From the IMG/VR virus record IMGVR_UViG_3300042328_000818, positions 1 to 46,938 of that record: a stretch of DNA of 46,938 nucleotides, one strand, 5' to 3'. The position numbers and the translations under genes were made by a program. The notes beneath the pieces were generated by a model, which was given only the letters and a program-made list of their open reading frames with translations, was not told the DNA's origin and did no database searches. The stretch comes from a virus. Shown one piece after another: positions 28,891 to 36,838 of the stretch (position 1 is its first letter; the number at the start of each line of letters is the position of its first letter).

Positions 28891-29100
28891 ATGTTAAAAG
28901 AACAATTAAAAAGAAAACTTCGGAATTATACGATTTTATCTTTGTTATTTACTGCTGGGTTATTCTTTGCGGCAACCGAACAAGTCAATGTATTTGCATT
29001 TTTCGGATTGGTTACTGTAGATATTATTTCGATGATTAGAATTTACCAAGTCAATGAAACATTAGAACGTGAATTTGGTTACTATTGGGGTTCAAAATGA
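28891..29100 (+). CDS. Small membrane protein, 69 aa
   Basis: Two hydrophobic segments (YTILSLLFTAGLFFAA; VFAFFGLVTVDIISMI) after a basic N-terminus (KEQLKRKLRN), a holin/antiholin-like layout. The lambda-R-type endolysin is three genes downstream in the same unit, so a lysis role is worth considering but unproven. Its stop overlaps the next start by ATGA. Confidence 0.65.
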   Translation: MLKEQLKRKLRNYTILSLLFTAGLFFAATEQVNVFAFFGLVTVDIISMIRIYQVNETLEREFGYYWGSK

Positions 29101-29843
29101 AACAAACTAAAATTGATTATTATATGCAAGTCGCTGAACTAACAGCAAAACAATCACATGCAAAGAAATTACAAGTTGGTGCAATTGCAGTAGTCAATAA
29201 TCAAATCATTGGTGAAGGTTGTAACGGAACACCTGCGGGTTGGGAAGATAATGTTTGTGAAGATGAAAATGGAATGACATTTGATTATGTAACACACGCG
29301 GAATCCAACCTTCTATCTAAACTCTGCCGTAGTACGATATCGTCCGAAGGCGCGACTGTATTTATTACACACAGTCCTTGTATGCAATGTAGTAAAATTT
29401 TAGCTGGAGCTGGTATCTCTAAAATTTATTACAAAACAGAATATCGTTTGACCGATGGAATCGATTTTCTAAAACGACGTGGAATCGAAGTTATTAAGGT
29501 AGGATCTACAAACGATAATATTGATTTAATATTAGAAAATAACAAACGTAAAATTATAGAATCACTTGGTGAAGGGATTATCGTTAAATCAACCGATCCA
29601 GATAATCCTAATCTATTATCACTAGAAGATGAAGATGGTCCACTTTATTTTATATTTGAAGATGATTATGTTCATTTTATTCAAAATAGACAAATATTCA
29701 AAGTTGATAATATGGTAACATACTTAAAATATGCGAATGATGAACCATTATTATTTGCATGCGAAACCGATGTAGAAATTGAAGAATGGGGTTCGGATTT
29801 AAACACACAAACTAAATGTAAAATGAATATGGAGTTAATATGA
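29097..29843 (+). CDS. cd: dCMP deaminase with C-terminal extension
   Basis: 248 residues. It converts dCMP to dUMP, the precursor for ThyX. Zinc site: HAES (67-70, His ligand and proton-shuttle Glu) and CMQC (95-98). The deaminase core ends near residue 135, and a further 110 acidic residues follow (NPNLLSLEDEDGPLYFIFED) that the T4 enzyme lacks; this extension could be a second domain fused by readthrough. The start at 29097 uses ATGA coupling. Confidence 0.88.
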   Translation: MKQTKIDYYMQVAELTAKQSHAKKLQVGAIAVVNNQIIGEGCNGTPAGWEDNVCEDENGMTFDYVTHAESNLLSKLCRSTISSEGATVFITHSPCMQCSKILAGAGISKIYYKTEYRLTDGIDFLKRRGIEVIKVGSTNDNIDLILENNKRKIIESLGEGIIVKSTDPDNPNLLSLEDEDGPLYFIFEDDYVHFIQNRQIFKVDNMVTYLKYANDEPLLFACETDVEIEEWGSDLNTQTKCKMNMELI

Positions 29844-29977
29844 GTAATAGTGCAACACATGGTGGTAAAGGTTCTAAACCAAGACCAATTAGCGATCAAA
29901 AGAAATTCTCGGATAACTGGGATTTGATTTTTGGTAAAAAAGACAAATCACAAGAAGAACAGAAAAATGACAAGTAA
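29840..29977 (+). CDS. Conserved small phage protein, 45 aa
   Basis: MSNSATHGGKGSKPRP then FSDNWDLIFGKK is a recurring tiny protein in T4-like phages, function unknown. Coupled by ATGA to the deaminase and overlapping the endolysin start. Confidence 0.7.
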   Translation: MSNSATHGGKGSKPRPISDQKKFSDNWDLIFGKKDKSQEEQKNDK

Positions 29978-30434
29978 AAATATGAAAGCCTTTCTAGATA
30001 TGATTTCTCATTCGGAAGGCACTTATAATCTAGGTGATAGAGGTTATAATTGCATTTGTGGAGGTTCGTTATTTAATAACGGATATGTTGATCACCCTAG
30101 AATCGTCGTTGACTTACCTAAGTTAGGTATCAAATCAACAGCAGCTGGAAAATTTCAAATCTTGGCAAGATATTACGATGTTTACAAGAAACAATTAAAC
30201 TTACAAGATTTTAGTCCTGATTCACAAGATAAGATTGCTATCCAACTAATCAAAGAATGTAAAGCCACGGTTGACATTGAAAATGGAGATATTAAAACAG
30301 CTATCCAAAAATGTAAATCTAGATGGGCTTCGTTGCCAGACATTTCAACAGGCAAATCAGATTATGGTCAACGAGCGGAATCCGTAGATGTGTTATTAGC
30401 TGCTTACACTAAAGCTGGTGGGACGTTAGCATAA
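29967..30434 (+). CDS. Endolysin, lambda R-type lytic transglycosylase
   Basis: 155 residues from MTSKNMKAFLDMISHSEG; the ATG overlaps the previous gene's end and is preferred over 29931. It resembles lambda gpR throughout: AFLDMISHSEG with catalytic Glu17, NCICGGSLFNNG, DHPRIVV, KSTAAGKFQIL, LQDFSPDSQDKIAI, RWASLPD. It cleaves peptidoglycan for host lysis. No signal peptide, so release needs a holin. Confidence 0.9.
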   Translation: MTSKNMKAFLDMISHSEGTYNLGDRGYNCICGGSLFNNGYVDHPRIVVDLPKLGIKSTAAGKFQILARYYDVYKKQLNLQDFSPDSQDKIAIQLIKECKATVDIENGDIKTAIQKCKSRWASLPDISTGKSDYGQRAESVDVLLAAYTKAGGTLA

Positions 30435-30694
30435 TGATCAATCGAATTATTTGCGCTGCTAATTACTACCCGTCAATTGGTATTACCATCTTAGGAGTAA
30501 GACATTATTGTTCTATGATGGTTAAACAGATCGAACAATTACCACAGTATGATTTTACACAATTAGGCTGTATTCAAGGTTTCATCGATAAAAATGGAAT
30601 TTTCCACGATAGATATTCTGCTTGGAAGATAGCAGATGAAGTAGGGCAAATAATTCGACGGGTTGGTGGTGATAACAAAAAAGTTATTCAGTGA
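30434..30694 (+). CDS. Conserved phage protein, 86 aa
   Basis: IICAANYYPSIGITILGVRH, QGFIDKNGIFHDRYSAWKIA and GQIIRRVGGD match a hypothetical protein widely present in T4-like and other large phages. Function unknown. Coupled by one-base overlap to the endolysin. Confidence 0.72.
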   Translation: MINRIICAANYYPSIGITILGVRHYCSMMVKQIEQLPQYDFTQLGCIQGFIDKNGIFHDRYSAWKIADEVGQIIRRVGGDNKKVIQ

Positions 30695-30699
30695 AAACC

Positions 30700-30728
30700 T
30701 TTACTAACTGCAATTAATGTGTTAGAAT
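30700..30728 (+). promoter_or_regulatory. Promoter TTTACT-17-TAGAAT
   Basis: TTTACT 30700-30705 and TAGAAT 30723-30728, spacer 17, upstream of the broken tagged gene. Confidence 0.65.
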
Positions 30729-30753
30729 GGAATCTTAATTTTAAGGATAAGAA

Positions 30754-31333
30754 AATGAAGACATTTAAACAACTAAGAAATGGCGATAGCAGTTCAAGGT
30801 GATATGGAAGAATTTATTCCTGTTGATTACTGTACAGTTCAGGTTACACAATCTAAATATCAAAATGTTGGTTCAATTGAAACTGCACATGGTAAAAAAC
30901 TTAATATTATGCAATTGATTGGACCAGTTCATAAATTTAATGTTGGTTATTATACAAATAAAAACGATGAAGTTTTATTTGCTATTGTTGCGGAAATCGA
31001 ATTTTCTAAAATTAGTAATGTATTAGAATATAAGAATGTATTTAATGTCGATTATGTTGTAGTTGCTAATAGTGTACAAGGAAGGGGAATAGCAAAATCC
31101 ATGTATAGATTCTTCGTTAAAACATTAAAAATGACTATTCTTGGTGATTCCGAACAGTATTTTGGTGCAAAAAATTATGGGCTAAATTAAGTATCGATAT
31201 TCATATTAATAAACGTTTAGAACATAATGCCGTAATAGAACACGGTCACCTTGATCATGAATTCGATAAAAGAGTTTGGTCAAGAACAGAAGAAAAGAAA
31301 AATATTAGATTAGTTTTAAGTGATATTAAATAA
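30754..31333 (+). pseudogene. Acetyltransferase-like gene broken by two frameshifts, with capsid-tag-like start
   Basis: ATG at 30754 (after AAGGATAAGAAA) reads MKTFKQLR, then fails. The main body is in another frame from 30780 (AVQGDMEEFIPVDYCTVQ, ANSVQGRGIAKSMYRFF, a GNAT-like RGxG/A motif). It ends at GDSEQYFGAKN near 31180, where one missing A in a six-A run breaks the frame. The true continuation is LWAKLSIDIHINKRLEH, then FDKRVWS and IRLVLSDIK to a stop at 31333. Restored, it is a known phage GNAT-type layout. The open 30780-31190 part may still be translated. Confidence 0.7.
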
Positions 31334-31342
31334 GGTGATAAA

Positions 31343-32128
31343 ATGAAATGCATTGGAGCAATTATTGGAGATACAATCGGATCGATTTATGAATTCGACA
31401 ATGTTAAAACCAAAGACTTCGAGTTATTCACTCCAGGTTCTTGTTTTACAGATGATACAATTTTAACTATTGCCATCATGAAATCATTACTAGATGATGA
31501 ACCATTCGAACAAAACCTAAAATACTTCGGTAGAAGATATCCTAGGGGTGGATTCGGTGGAATGTTTAAACAATGGTTATTATCCGATGATATGTCCGCA
31601 TATAATAGTTACGGTAATGGTTCGGCTATGCGAGTTAGTCCAGTCGCTTATGTATCAGATGATATTGATACGGTTTTGGATTTAGCCAAACAAACTGCAG
31701 AAGTAACACATAACCATCCAGAAGGTATTAAAGGTGCACAAGCAACCGCATTAGCTATCTTACTTGCCAGACTTGGTTATTCTAAACCAGAAATTAAACT
31801 AGAAATCGAAACTAGATTTGGTTATGACTTAGATAGAACAATCGATGCAATTCGTCCTAACTTTAAATTCGATGAAACTTGTCAAGGAACAGTACCAGAA
31901 GCTATCATCGCTTTCTTGGAATCTACCACATTCGAAGATTGTGTCAGAAATGCGATAAGTTTATCTGGCGATTCTGATACGATTGCAGCTATAGCTTGCT
32001 CTGTGGCGGAAGCGTATTATAAAGAAATTCCACAGTTTATGATTGATGAAACGTTAAAACGTTTACCAGACGAATTCAAGGAAATTCTTGAAAGATTCAA
32101 TGTGAAATTTGTAACTAAGGAATCCTAA
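31343..32128 (+). CDS. ADP-ribosylglycohydrolase (DraG family)
   Basis: 261 residues. It removes ADP-ribose from proteins or nucleic acids. Metal ligands are visible: GDTIGSIYE, FTDDT (residues 35-39) and SGDSDTIAA (about 207-215), with NGSAMRVSPV and AEVTHNHPEGIKGAQ typical of the family. The gene starts nine bases after the broken acetyltransferase and overlaps its neighbour by one base. In a phage it could reverse host ADP-ribosylation defences or its own ADP-ribosyltransferase marks; no such transferase is seen in this window. Confidence 0.9.
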   Translation: MKCIGAIIGDTIGSIYEFDNVKTKDFELFTPGSCFTDDTILTIAIMKSLLDDEPFEQNLKYFGRRYPRGGFGGMFKQWLLSDDMSAYNSYGNGSAMRVSPVAYVSDDIDTVLDLAKQTAEVTHNHPEGIKGAQATALAILLARLGYSKPEIKLEIETRFGYDLDRTIDAIRPNFKFDETCQGTVPEAIIAFLESTTFEDCVRNAISLSGDSDTIAAIACSVAEAYYKEIPQFMIDETLKRLPDEFKEILERFNVKFVTKES

Positions 32129-32586
32129 TGAAAGTTTTAATTTCACCAGAAAATAGTTATATTAAATTGACTGTGGTTGCAGCAGAACGCTTTATAGAAT
32201 TATCGGGTTGTGATCGTTCCGATTATATTATTGAATACGAAGGTGGTGAATATGTAGAAATATCCTATGATGATTCATTTAGAACAGACCCTTTATGGAT
32301 ACAAGTTTATGAAGAAATTGGTCCACTATTCTCGGTAGACACAGTGGAGTTAGTAGAAATTCCTGATAATTCTAATTTCTATATTCGGCATCATGATTGG
32401 GCTGGTGAAAATGTAGTGTTACAGACATTCGATTTCGACAAAAATAAAATTAAATCTTTGTTGCCTGGTTACTGTAGTGATACAATCGACGAAGTAATTT
32501 CATTGTTACGAACCAAACCAAACCTTAGTACTATTCGAACCGAAACATTACAATCCAGTGTAGATTCACTTTATAATCATCAATAA
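32128..32586 (+). CDS. Hypothetical acidic protein coupled to ADP-ribosylglycohydrolase
   Basis: 152 residues, acidic, with SGCDRSDYIIEYEGGEYVEIS and FYIRHHDWAGENVVLQTFD. Not recognised. One-base overlap (TAATG) with the hydrolase suggests a functional pair. Confidence 0.62.
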   Translation: MKVLISPENSYIKLTVVAAERFIELSGCDRSDYIIEYEGGEYVEISYDDSFRTDPLWIQVYEEIGPLFSVDTVELVEIPDNSNFYIRHHDWAGENVVLQTFDFDKNKIKSLLPGYCSDTIDEVISLLRTKPNLSTIRTETLQSSVDSLYNHQ

Positions 32587-32617
32587 AAATTTATATATTT
32601 CATTTGAGGAATTAATT

Positions 32618-33445
32618 ATGGATGAAAAGGAAGAAATTCCATTAAACATTTATTATTGCAGTGATTTACATTTGGAATTTCATAATATAGATTTAGATAC
32701 ATTTAATGTACCCAATTCTAAAGATTCTATTTTATTATTGTGTGGTGACATCGCAAATATAGAAACTTTACTTCGTGACAATAAAGCGTATAATGATTAT
32801 TCAGAAGAAAGTCATTCTATAGATTTCTTTAATTTTATCACCAATAACTTTAGAAAAATCATTTACGTCACTGGTAATCATGAACATTATTTACAAAATG
32901 ATATTAATACTGGTGTTAAAGATTTAAAGTTAGTGTTTAAACGATATAATAATTTACACATTGTGTCGGAAGGCGAATTGATTGAAGTAGACGATACAGC
33001 CTTTGTTTGTGGAACAATGTGGACAGATTTTAATAACGAAGATCCTATTACTCTAATGAACGCACCCAAGATGATTTCTGATTTTAGACAAATAGTAGAT
33101 GGACATTTCACTGTCAAACCTTCTACGATTTTAAAGAAATTCAAAAGTTTTAATCATTGGGTAGATTCATTGGATTTATCTTCTTATAATAAAACAATCC
33201 TAGTGACACATCATTCTCCTACTTTTAAGGTAGTGCACCCAATTTATGAGAATGAACGTATAATGAATGGATTATTCGCTTCTAATTGTGAAAAATTATT
33301 GAGTAAATTCGATTATGCATTTTATGGACATATGCACCAAGGATTAGACGTAGAAATAAATGATTGTAAAGTTTTAAGTAACGCAAGAGGTTATCCTAAC
33401 GAATTAGGATTATATATTTTTAAATTAAAATGTATAGGAATTTGA
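32618..33445 (+). CDS. Calcineurin-like metallophosphoesterase
   Basis: 275 residues with all metal motifs: SDLHLE (15-20), GDIAN (43-47), GNHEH (86-90), THHSP, and GHMHQG near the C-terminus. It hydrolyses phosphomono- or diesters; the substrate is unknown. It is distinct from gp47 at 45563 and more like single-domain phage phosphoesterases. TGAGGAA precedes the ATG. Confidence 0.85.
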   Translation: MDEKEEIPLNIYYCSDLHLEFHNIDLDTFNVPNSKDSILLLCGDIANIETLLRDNKAYNDYSEESHSIDFFNFITNNFRKIIYVTGNHEHYLQNDINTGVKDLKLVFKRYNNLHIVSEGELIEVDDTAFVCGTMWTDFNNEDPITLMNAPKMISDFRQIVDGHFTVKPSTILKKFKSFNHWVDSLDLSSYNKTILVTHHSPTFKVVHPIYENERIMNGLFASNCEKLLSKFDYAFYGHMHQGLDVEINDCKVLSNARGYPNELGLYIFKLKCIGI

Positions 33446-33447
33446 AA

Positions 33448-33621
33448 ATGAGATTCGACCCATTGAAATTAAAAGAATATGCGATGTCGGATGGATACGC
33501 TAAAGTAGATGGTTACACTGGTCCATTTCGCTTAGATGGTAAGGTAGTTTATTTTGATAATACAAAAAATAAATATATTCCTGCTAATAACGTTTATATG
33601 TATATCAAAAATAAATTGTAG
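33448..33621 (+). CDS. Hypothetical small protein, 57 aa
   Basis: Start at MRFDPLKLKEYAMSDG, with AGGAATTTGAAA directly upstream; the in-frame ATG at 33430 lies in the preceding gene. Beta-rich (YAKVDGYTGPFRLDGKVVYFD). Not recognised. Confidence 0.55.
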   Translation: MRFDPLKLKEYAMSDGYAKVDGYTGPFRLDGKVVYFDNTKNKYIPANNVYMYIKNKL

Positions 33622-33682
33622 ATATAGCAAGGATACTAGGTTCAACCCTATTTCAATCGTTAGTCATTTTAAAAGGTATCAA

Positions 33683-34270
33683 ATGAATTGCAAAAATAAA
33701 TGTAAATGTAAAAATAAAACAAATTGTGGTAAAGTAGAAAAATTATCTGAAATTAATATTATTGGAGACAACATGACAGTACCAGTGAATACAATCGTTT
33801 ATGATTTAACAGATACACCAACATTTACCATCGATTCGATTCAAGATGTCAATGCATTCAATAACGAATATACTCATCCAACATATAATCAACTCGCAGG
33901 TTATTCTGTCAAAACTCATCCAGATATTTTTGGAGATGTTGAACGATTTCAGATTGCTGGTGATCAAATTCCTGGACAAACTCTACAAGATTTGTATGTC
34001 AATTTAATCACTGAAGAATATAATGAATTCATTGAAGCAGTGAAAGCGGGTGATAGGGTAGGACAATTGGATGGAATTTTGGACATGATTGTAGTTTCAG
34101 TTGGATATGCTCGTGCAGCTGGCTTTAACTTTAATGAATCTTGGGATGAGGTTCAAGCTAGTAATATGAGTAAAGTTGATCCGACTACTGGTAAATGTAT
34201 TAAAGACAATAATGGTAAAATTCAAAAACCTGCAAGTTACTTTAAACCAAATTTAAAACCATTTGTATAA
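33683..34270 (+). CDS. MazG-like NTP pyrophosphohydrolase
   Basis: 195 residues from MNCKNKCKCKNKTNCGK, or 165 from the second start at 33773 (MTVPVN), which also has a good GGAGACAAC site. The core helix LITEEYNEFIEAVKAGD (EExxE metal-binding pattern) and LDGILDMIVVSVGYARAAG (second ExxD-like helix) identify the all-alpha NTP-PPase superfamily. These enzymes hydrolyse nucleotide triphosphates to monophosphates. The 30-residue Cys/Lys-rich N-extension is odd and could bind metal or nucleic acid. Confidence 0.75.
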   Translation: MNCKNKCKCKNKTNCGKVEKLSEINIIGDNMTVPVNTIVYDLTDTPTFTIDSIQDVNAFNNEYTHPTYNQLAGYSVKTHPDIFGDVERFQIAGDQIPGQTLQDLYVNLITEEYNEFIEAVKAGDRVGQLDGILDMIVVSVGYARAAGFNFNESWDEVQASNMSKVDPTTGKCIKDNNGKIQKPASYFKPNLKPFV

Positions 34271-34286
34271 GTTTTAAATTATGAGG

Positions 34287-34314
34287 AAGGAGTTCCACGA
34301 AAGAACTCCTTTTA
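34287..34314 (+). terminator. Rho-independent terminator
   Basis: 9-bp stem AAGGAGTTC/GAACTCCTT with a 7-base loop, followed by TTACTAAATTAG. Confidence 0.8.
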
Positions 34315-34362
34315 CTAAATTAGTTTTAAAATTTTATAAACTGTACTTATAGGAATTATATT

Positions 34363-34866
34363 ATGAAAAAATTATTATTGTTATTACCGTTAGTTGTAAC
34401 CGCATGTTCTGATGATAAAAATAAGCATATCGAACAAGTTCAACCAGTTATCATTCAACCACAAGGTGTACCTACTCAACCAGTTGCACCTATCATTATT
34501 AATCAACAACCAGCTCAACAAAGTAATACTGGTGACACTATTACCAATATGGCAGTCGGTGCATTAGCTGCACATGCAATATCTGGAGCATTAAATGATA
34601 ATAAGGATACACCTACGCATACAACCATCATTAAAGAAAAAACGGTTTATGTAGATAGACCAGTAGAAGTGCAACATACTACAAGTAATCCTGCGCAGGT
34701 ACAACCATTTGTTCCAGTTAAATCCTCGATGAATATGGATAAACTATCTGAATCTGCTAAACAACCAGTATTACCACCAGCAGCTCAACAAGTAAAATCT
34801 TCATTAGATATGAGTAAATTGTCGGCTACACCTAAAATGAATTTGTCGAAATTGAGCAGAAAATAA
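34363..34866 (+). CDS. Pro/Gln-rich lipoprotein, 167 aa
   Basis: Signal sequence KKLLLLLPLVVTAC with the lipobox ending at Cys15 (VTAC) predicts a lipidated protein, and Asp+2/+3 (CSDD) suggests inner-membrane retention in Enterobacteria-like hosts. The rest is low-complexity Pro/Gln/Val, with one hydrophobic Ala/Gly helix (ITNMAVGALAAHAISGAL) and repeated KLSxxxK segments at the end. Phage lipoproteins often block superinfection or help lysis; which applies here is unknown. Its stop overlaps the next ATG (TAATG). Confidence 0.75.
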   Translation: MKKLLLLLPLVVTACSDDKNKHIEQVQPVIIQPQGVPTQPVAPIIINQQPAQQSNTGDTITNMAVGALAAHAISGALNDNKDTPTHTTIIKEKTVYVDRPVEVQHTTSNPAQVQPFVPVKSSMNMDKLSESAKQPVLPPAAQQVKSSLDMSKLSATPKMNLSKLSRK

Positions 34867-35468
34867 TGTTGACATTTAAAGAATTTAGAAATCAGTTAAT
34901 AATGGAGGTGCCACAACGAATTGGAAGGATGGACACTTTCATTTATACCGATTTTAAAGCTAATCGTCATTTATATGAAATAGCTAAAAATTTGCAACAT
35001 TCAATTATTAAAAATATAAAACCTGGTGTTGATTTAATTCAAGTCAATAACGATGTATATTGTACGGATGATAATTTATTACAAATAACTTATGTATTAG
35101 GTTTTGACGAACAAACAATCGAAGAATTAAAAGGAAAAGTTATTTCACAAGCTATAGTTTGGTCAAATCAAAATGTGGAATATACTAAAAATTTACCAAC
35201 CGAAATGTTTTGGAATTTCCTATTCAATAAAACGAATTGTATCATGACAGATAAACAACAATCTGATAAAGGTGAAAGGTTTTGGTGCGCACAAATAAAA
35301 ACTGCTTTTATTAAAAAATTGAATGTTTATAAATTTAACTCTAATACAAAATCTTTATATTCATATAATGATGTAGATGAAGTTCTAGGAGATAAAGATT
35401 TTGTTTATAGTAAAAATGAAAGTACCCGTGAAAATAAATTAGTTATCACTTCTAGGAAACTAACATGA
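34866..35468 (+). CDS. Putative tagged internal protein, 200 aa (paralog of next gene)
   Basis: Starts MLTFKEFRNQLIMEV, a capsid-targeting-like leader with an [LI]xE cleavage site (IME). The body resembles the next gene: QQSDKGERFWCAQIKTAFIK, KLNVYKFN here against GDYYWKYCIEDAFEN, KLNVYLYD there. That TxxGxxFW...LNVY pattern occurs in phage proteins of unknown function. If processed in the head, the product would be injected. The two genes overlap by four bases (ATGA). Confidence 0.68.
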   Translation: MLTFKEFRNQLIMEVPQRIGRMDTFIYTDFKANRHLYEIAKNLQHSIIKNIKPGVDLIQVNNDVYCTDDNLLQITYVLGFDEQTIEELKGKVISQAIVWSNQNVEYTKNLPTEMFWNFLFNKTNCIMTDKQQSDKGERFWCAQIKTAFIKKLNVYKFNSNTKSLYSYNDVDEVLGDKDFVYSKNESTRENKLVITSRKLT

Positions 35469-36052
35469 CGATAGATTTACGTTCTACTATGATAGGTATT
35501 ATCGATTGTGAAGCTCCATTCATTGCAGACAAATCGTTATTATTCGATAACATAACTATATTCAATGAAATTAAAAACTCCCCATATAAATTTCATTCTA
35601 ATATAAATGAAGAATTAGTCGATATTCATATACTGCAATTAGATAATTCGTATTACTGTGTAGATAATGAAATAAATAGAATAACAGCTAAAATTTCATA
35701 TAAAGTAGAACAAAATGATATCATTGGAACGTTTGTTTATCAAATTGGAGTATTTTTAGAAACTAGAAGATACATTGGTTACAATTTCAGTTCTAAAATT
35801 ATTTTTGACTATATATTAAAAGAATATAATTCTTTGATGTTGGATTGTGATAGGACTTGGCTAGGTGATTATTATTGGAAATATTGTATAGAAGATGCAT
35901 TCGAAAATAAATTGAATGTTTATTTGTATGATTTATTACATAATTCATTAGAGCAACTTTATACCATTCCAGATGATAATATATTTTCTGGAGATAATAT
36001 CAAATCAGAAAATTTTAAACGAATAGTCATTTCAAATAATAAATTAGGATAA
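35465..36052 (+). CDS. Untagged paralog of the 34866 protein, 195 aa
   Basis: Same architecture as the upstream protein (YYCVDNEINRITAKISYKV aligned with YCTDDNLLQITYVL; RTWLGDYYWKYCIEDAF; KLNVYLYD) but it lacks the MLTFKEF leader. This tandem duplication suggests one copy acts in the virion or new host and the other in the producing cell. Function unknown. Confidence 0.68.
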   Translation: MTIDLRSTMIGIIDCEAPFIADKSLLFDNITIFNEIKNSPYKFHSNINEELVDIHILQLDNSYYCVDNEINRITAKISYKVEQNDIIGTFVYQIGVFLETRRYIGYNFSSKIIFDYILKEYNSLMLDCDRTWLGDYYWKYCIEDAFENKLNVYLYDLLHNSLEQLYTIPDDNIFSGDNIKSENFKRIVISNNKLG

Positions 36053-36055
36053 TTA

Positions 36056-36265
36056 ATGCCAACACCATACATAGAAAAATTAGCTAAAGAACATAATTTA
36101 CCAGTGGATAAAGTAGAATCCTACTGGGAGAAAGCTAAGGTATTAGCTGGTAAAGCAGGTCATAAAGAAGATTATGCTTATATCACTGGAATCGTTAAAA
36201 AGATGGTAAACGAAGTAGAACACATAGATTACATTTCTAAGTTTATAGATTCTCAAAACGTGTAA
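36056..36265 (+). CDS. Conserved small T4-like protein, 69 aa
   Basis: MPTPYIEKLAKEHNLPVDKVESYWEKAK and YAYITGIVKKM match a recurrent small phage protein of unknown function, a helical fold with a Lys-rich surface. Follows the paralog pair by three bases. Confidence 0.72.
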   Translation: MPTPYIEKLAKEHNLPVDKVESYWEKAKVLAGKAGHKEDYAYITGIVKKMVNEVEHIDYISKFIDSQNV

Positions 36266-36278
36266 TATTTATGCAAAA

Positions 36279-36497
36279 ATGAACATACTAGAAAGAGTTC
36301 AATTATGTTATCCTAAGAAAGTGACATACACGATACAATACGAACAAGAAACTGGGTACATTTTATTCGATACCAATATTCCTATCAGCGAAATGAAAAG
36401 TTTCAATGTAGAAAAATTCAATGATTTAATGAAAGAAAGGAACTGTAATTATAAACCTAGCAATTTCGGTGGCAATCTAAGGCTAACTATAATTTAA
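36279..36497 (+). CDS. Hypothetical protein, 72 aa
   Basis: Beta-rich with VTYTIQYEQETGYILFD. Not recognised. The upstream ribosome binding site is weak (no clear AGGA), so expression may rely on coupling. Confidence 0.55.
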   Translation: MNILERVQLCYPKKVTYTIQYEQETGYILFDTNIPISEMKSFNVEKFNDLMKERNCNYKPSNFGGNLRLTII

Positions 36498-36540
36498 GGA
36501 AACCTCCATTAAGATTAAGTTCTTTTTGGATGTTTCTTTT
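36498..36540 (+). terminator. Imperfect terminator hairpin
   Basis: GGAAAC..CCA pairs with TGG..GTTTC around a 23-base loop, followed by TTTTG; the stem has internal mismatches. Confidence 0.45.
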
Positions 36541-36555
36541 GTTTAAAAATAAAGC

Positions 36556-36584
36556 TGTACATCATGATATTTTCAAAGTATAAT
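36556..36584 (+). promoter_or_regulatory. Promoter TGTACA-17-TATAAT
   Basis: TGTACA 36556-36561, TATAAT 36579-36584, spacer 17; preceded by AAAATAAAGC as at 37903. Confidence 0.82.
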
Positions 36585-36611
36585 TCATTTTAACTTGATA
36601 GGGAGGTAAAA

Positions 36612-36836
36612 ATGAAAACAAACATTATTTTAGATAAAGATAGTATAGAATTAGTAACAACTGGATTAGCCGAGTTATTTCCTAAAACTGAAAATTCTTA
36701 TTCTATAGGATTTCAACGTTGGACTAAACTAACAAAGAAACAATTAAAAGAAATTTCGATTTACTTCGATTTCAACATCCCAGCGATTAAAAATGCATTA
36801 CAAACACAAACTTTCGAAGACATTTTAGGACAATAA
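36612..36836 (+). CDS. Hypothetical protein upstream of the clamp, 74 aa
   Basis: Helical C-terminus (TKLTKKQLKEISIYFDF). Not recognised. GGGAGG precedes the ATG. Two bases separate it from the clamp gene, so joint expression is likely. Confidence 0.6.
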   Translation: MKTNIILDKDSIELVTTGLAELFPKTENSYSIGFQRWTKLTKKQLKEISIYFDFNIPAIKNALQTQTFEDILGQ

Positions 36837-36838
36837 TC

